DNA of 64,000 nucleotides from an uncultured Eubacteriales bacterium. GTDB lineage: Bacteria; Bacillota; Clostridia; Oscillospirales; Oscillospiraceae. The stretch is taken from the NCBI GenBank assembly GCA_900317375.1, contig ONGJ01000008.1:1-64000 (forward strand), in the 5' to 3' direction. Below, in pieces: positions 61,055 through 64,000 of this stretch (the stretch's first letter is position 1; every line of letters begins with the position of its first letter). A program made the position numbers and the translations under genes. The notes beneath the pieces were generated by a model. That model ran no database searches and was not told where the DNA came from. It saw only the letters and a list, made by a program, of their open reading frames with translations.

Positions 61055-62875
61055 GGGGCTGTAGCGAAATGAAAAAACGCTACAGCTCCATTTTTATGTT
61101 GGTAATGGTCATATCAGGCTTCATAAAGGTGGCAATACTGAAAAACAGAGTATAATACTCCTGACTCACCGAGGAATTCGACGAGCCATCGGTCACAAGT
61201 ATTCTGTTTTGCCCAGACTAAGCCGTATCTTTTTCAAACAATTGCGTGCCGGTCCGATCTTGTTGGATCTTGGCATGCAATTTGTTTATGTCATAAGCCA
61301 TCGCCAGCAGAAGAATTTCGGTCGTTACCTTCTTTTGTCCGCGCAGAAGAAACTGACGAAACCCATAGTTCTGCTTTACAACTCCAAATGCACCTTCTGA
61401 CTGGATGGAGCGGTTCATTCGTAGGAGAATACCCTGTTCGCTGGTAATCCTCTTCAGGGAAGCAGCCCTTTGTTCAATGAATCTCTTTGAGACATGAATC
61501 TGACGGTTGCCTTTTGCTCTTGTACAGGTCTTTTTAAAGGAGCAGGCAGAGCAGTTATCACATTCATAGTATGTGATCTCGCTTTCAAACCCGCTTTTGC
61601 TCTTCCGCTTTCCCACATACTTTACCCGAAGCTTCTGGCCTGCCTGACAGGTATATTCGTCTTTCTCTGCATCATAGGCCATGTTCTCCCACAAAGCCAT
61701 GTTGCTCTTATACTTTTTTGTCTTACTGCGTTCATAGTTCTGAGGTTTGATATAACAGGGCTTTTGTGCCGACTCAAACCAGCAGTAGTTCTCTTCGCTT
61801 TCATAGCCTGCGTCAGCGGTCACATCCTTGTATTCCATCCCGTGACACTGCATCTCTTCCAACAGCGGGATCAGGGTCAGCTGATCACTTCGTTCGGATG
61901 AAACCACCACTCCGGTGATGTATTCTCCCTCTACTCCAAACTGTACATTGTATCCGGGTTTAAGCTGTGAATTGCGCATGTGATCTTCTTTCATGTGCAT
62001 AAACGTGGCATCCGGGTCTGTTTTGGAAAAACTGTTTCTTCCACGAAATGTTTCGTTGTACTGCCGGTATTTCTCTTTCCTGGCGAGCAGTTCCCGAAGC
62101 TGTTCTATATCCCGCTGCAGATCAGTTTTTCGTTTTCCGCGTCCATGTACAAAGTTGAAGTCCACCTTGGCTTCCAGCTGCTCAAGCAGGGTACTCGGTT
62201 CGGCGGCAATGACACCGTGTTTCTCGCATAATACGGGCAGCAGTTTTTCTGTCTTTTCATCCAAACGAGCCTCATACTTGTTTGTACTCTTCTTCCATAC
62301 AAAGCTGTATTTGTTGGCGTTTGCTTCAATCTTTGTCCCATCTACGAACAAATGCTCATATTTGATTTCCCCCATCCCGTGCAGCTTTTCCACAAGCTGG
62401 TAGAAAATCTCTTCCGCACATTCGGACAGTCGTTTACTTCGAAATCTCGCTATCTCAAAGTGACTCGGTGCCGGCGATCCGTCCAACAGCCAGATATAAT
62501 TGATATCCCGCTCACAGCAGCTTTTTATTCTCCTTGACGAATAAATGTGCTCCATGCCTGCATACAGTATGATTTTCAGCATGGTGCGCGGAGGTGTTGC
62601 CGGCGGCCGGCCGTGTGAGTCATATGCTCTCATGAGTGCGCGTAAATCCATCTCCTCCACTATTTTATCTAAGAGCCTCACACTGTCGTTTGCCGGAATC
62701 ACTTTTTCCGCGAAACTTTCATCAATTTTTAGTTGCACATTCCGCTCGCATGTGCCATAATCTTTCTGCGGTAATTTATCTTTCACAAATTTATTTTACC
62801 ACAAAAAAGAAGCTGAGGCGACTGTTTCCAGCCGTCTCAGTTTTCTTTTTTTTCGGGCTGTTTTGCTACAGCCCC
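61055..62875 (-). mobile_element. IS1182-family insertion sequence
   Basis: 1821 bp bounded by inverted repeats GGGGCTGTAGC (61055-61065) and GCTACAGCCCC (62865-62875). Each end also forms a hairpin with a nearby copy: left CGCTACAGC at 61078, right GGGCTGT at 62855. No flanking target duplication is obvious (ACAC before, TTTT after). It contains one intact transposase. Confidence 0.85.
61218..62786 (-). CDS. IS1182-family transposase
   Basis: 522 residues, full length. Domains: N-terminal DUF772-like part (PPRTMLKIILYAGMEHIYSSRRI), DDE core with Asp in VDGTKIEANANKYSF and TADAGYESEENY, a zinc-type cysteine group (YECDNCSACSFKKTC) and the end QSEGAFGVVKQNYGFRQFLLRG that holds the Glu. No frameshift, so it may be active. 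AT-rich compared with neighbours. Confidence 0.94.
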   Translation of the reverse strand: MKDKLPQKDYGTCERNVQLKIDESFAEKVIPANDSVRLLDKIVEEMDLRALMRAYDSHGRPPATPPRTMLKIILYAGMEHIYSSRRIKSCCERDINYIWLLDGSPAPSHFEIARFRSKRLSECAEEIFYQLVEKLHGMGEIKYEHLFVDGTKIEANANKYSFVWKKSTNKYEARLDEKTEKLLPVLCEKHGVIAAEPSTLLEQLEAKVDFNFVHGRGKRKTDLQRDIEQLRELLARKEKYRQYNETFRGRNSFSKTDPDATFMHMKEDHMRNSQLKPGYNVQFGVEGEYITGVVVSSERSDQLTLIPLLEEMQCHGMEYKDVTADAGYESEENYCWFESAQKPCYIKPQNYERSKTKKYKSNMALWENMAYDAEKDEYTCQAGQKLRVKYVGKRKSKSGFESEITYYECDNCSACSFKKTCTRAKGNRQIHVSKRFIEQRAASLKRITSEQGILLRMNRSIQSEGAFGVVKQNYGFRQFLLRGQKKVTTEILLLAMAYDINKLHAKIQQDRTGTQLFEKDTA

Positions 62876-62903
62876 TTTTTCGGCCTGCGGCGGCCGTATG
62901 GTT

Positions 62904-63719
62904 TTACTCTCCGCGTGCCGATGTCTGCTCGTACTGCAGCGAGGCGCGTGTTTCCTCAGCAAAAGCATACTGGGTCATGTATTTCCCGCTGAACTGATGC
63001 ACTGCCATGGGATCGCCCTGCAGGTAGCGGTAATAGTCGCAGTCCAGACGGGAAACGTCCAGGCCAAGACCAATCCGCTCCTGATGCCGGATGACATCCG
63101 CCGCGCCCGCCGCGGCAAACACGTCCTTCAGATCCTTGACGCATTTACGCAGGCGCGCCTTGGTATGCTGATCCGCTGGCTCATCCGGCCACAGCGTGCC
63201 GATCAGGGTATCATTCGAGCAGAGCGCGCCGTAATGGTCGACCAGACAGGCCAGCAGCTCCTTGCTCTTGGAATAGGAAAAATCCAGCGGGACTCCGCCG
63301 CAGTACGCCTCGAACGGTCCGAAACAGCGGATGCGGATCTTCCCCGCCTGCTGTCCGTCAATTTGAAAACGCAGCACGGAGAGCTGGTGCGCCACCGCCT
63401 CCTGTATCAGCGGCTTCAGCAGATAACCGCTGGCGTCCAGTTCAAACGCATTCATGGCATACTCCTGATGCCCGGTGATGAAAACGATGTTCAGTCTCGG
63501 ATAGCGTGCCCTGAGCCGTCGGCCGAGTGAGAGACCGTCAAGATCACCGGGCATTTCCACGTCCAGAAACGCCACGTCCAGCGGCGACTCTCCGGCAAGG
63601 CGAAGAGCCTCGGTGCCCGTGGTCGCGCCCAGATGCACGCCGTCAGGGTCCAGCCGGCTCAGAATGCTGTTCATCTGCGTCACGACCAGCTCGCGGTCGT
63701 CAACGGTGAGGGTATGCAT
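62904..63719 (-). CDS. Response regulator with transcriptional-activator output domain
   Basis: 271 residues. Receiver domain 1-118 with phospho-acceptor Asp in AFLDVEMPGDLDG and Lys in GYLLKPL. The rest (about 128-265) resembles a winged helix of the OmpR/SARP type plus a short BTAD-like tail (RIRCFGPFEAYCGGVPLDF, SKELLACLVDHYGALCSNDTLIGTLWPDE, ARLRKCVKDLKDVF). Target genes unknown. The kinase gene lies 3 bp upstream. Confidence 0.85.
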   Translation of the reverse strand: MHTLTVDDRELVVTQMNSILSRLDPDGVHLGATTGTEALRLAGESPLDVAFLDVEMPGDLDGLSLGRRLRARYPRLNIVFITGHQEYAMNAFELDASGYLLKPLIQEAVAHQLSVLRFQIDGQQAGKIRIRCFGPFEAYCGGVPLDFSYSKSKELLACLVDHYGALCSNDTLIGTLWPDEPADQHTKARLRKCVKDLKDVFAAAGAADVIRHQERIGLGLDVSRLDCDYYRYLQGDPMAVHQFSGKYMTQYAFAEETRASLQYEQTSARGE

Positions 63720-63722
63720 GCT

Positions 63723-64000
63723 TCAGCCTCCCTTCCTGGGGATCAGGATCGTCGCCTTCGTGCCGTTCTCTGCTACGGCATATTCCAGACTGCCGCCGCA
63801 GAGCTCGGCCAGACGCCTGCGTGTGCTTTCGATGCCGATGCCGCGCCGCTCGCGCTGCTCGTCCGTCAGGCCGTCAGGAATCAAGCCGTGGTCCTCGACA
63901 CGAATGCGAATGTATTCCCCTGCCTCTTCCGTTGCGAGTGTCACGCGTCCCGTGCCGTCCCGATGCGTCAGCGCGCCGTGCTTGACGGCGTTCTCAACGA
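63723..64000 (-). CDS. Sensor histidine kinase, C-terminal part (cut by window end)
   Basis: The last 91 codons of a kinase ATPase domain: VENAVKHG (N box), then VEDHGLIPDG (D/F region), RRGIGIESTRRRLAELCGG (G2 box) and a final TKATILIPRKGG. The 5' part is outside the window. It is in an operon with the response regulator. Confidence 0.9.
   Translation of the reverse strand, partial: VENAVKHGALTHRDGTGRVTLATEEAGEYIRIRVEDHGLIPDGLTDEQRERRGIGIESTRRRLAELCGGSLEYAVAENGTKATILIPRKGG

Noticed and set aside
62895..62903. Target-site duplication at the IS boundary
   Set aside because: Flanks ACAC and TTTT do not match, and no longer direct repeat was found next to the inverted repeats.

Overview
The window looks like chromosomal DNA of a Clostridia-type Bacillota. 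Supporting evidence is the fused clostridial-type PurL, a sigI-rsgI pair, class B sortase, HrcA with a CIRCE operator, class 1B dihydroorotate dehydrogenase with PyrK, strong AGGAGG-type ribosome binding sites and TTGACA/TATAAT promoters. Base composition is fairly GC-rich. No genus can be named from the sequence alone. No rRNA, tRNA or CRISPR array was recognised.

Layout. 1-3205: end of rsfS, then leuS and rpsU. 3250-8608: a large MBG-type surface protein gene flanked by three copies of an unknown repeat, and a divergent sortase B. 8611-28570: a 20-kb minus-strand block of nucleotide synthesis in two operons, pyrC-carB-pyrK-pyrD-pyrF and then pyrE-pyrB-pyrI-purE-C-F-M-N-O-H-D-L. 28601-35469: methionine gamma-lyase, an XRE regulator, a spermidine-synthase-like enzyme, a toxin-antitoxin pair, asparaginase, an HpaI-type aldolase, an acetyltransferase, a flavodoxin and a relic of an insertion sequence. 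35477-38203: sigI-rsgI and a secreted protein, the two transcription units sharing a sigma-I-like promoter. 38299-44630: an ADH-cupin-EAL operon and a marR-MFS-GDPD operon. 44714-49864: hrcA-grpE-dnaK-dnaJ. 49864-53995: Crp/Fnr regulator divergent from nrfA, followed by resB-ccsA for cytochrome c assembly. 54101-60195: DUF896 protein, two MATE pumps, a PHP phosphoesterase and a FIST-GGDEF diguanylate cyclase. 60406-64000: a phosphoribosyltransferase-like protein, an intact IS1182-family element and a two-component system cut by the window end.

How the parts work together. The two pyrimidine promoters share a 23-bp block (20 of 23 identical) that includes the -35 box, suggesting common control of pyrimidine genes and, by polycistronic transcription, of most purine genes. 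Three oddities sit in this block: PurF lacks the N-terminal cysteine and other glutaminase residues, PurH is split into a stand-alone AICAR transformylase plus a PurO-type cyclohydrolase, and pyrD carries an internal deletion with a frameshift. The nrfA region is a respiratory ammonification module with a palindromic Crp/Fnr-type site centred 41.5 bp before the predicted nrfA start of transcription. The strongest candidates for something undescribed are the spaced repeats bracketing the surface-protein gene, the shared pyrimidine box and the sigma-I-controlled secreted protein.
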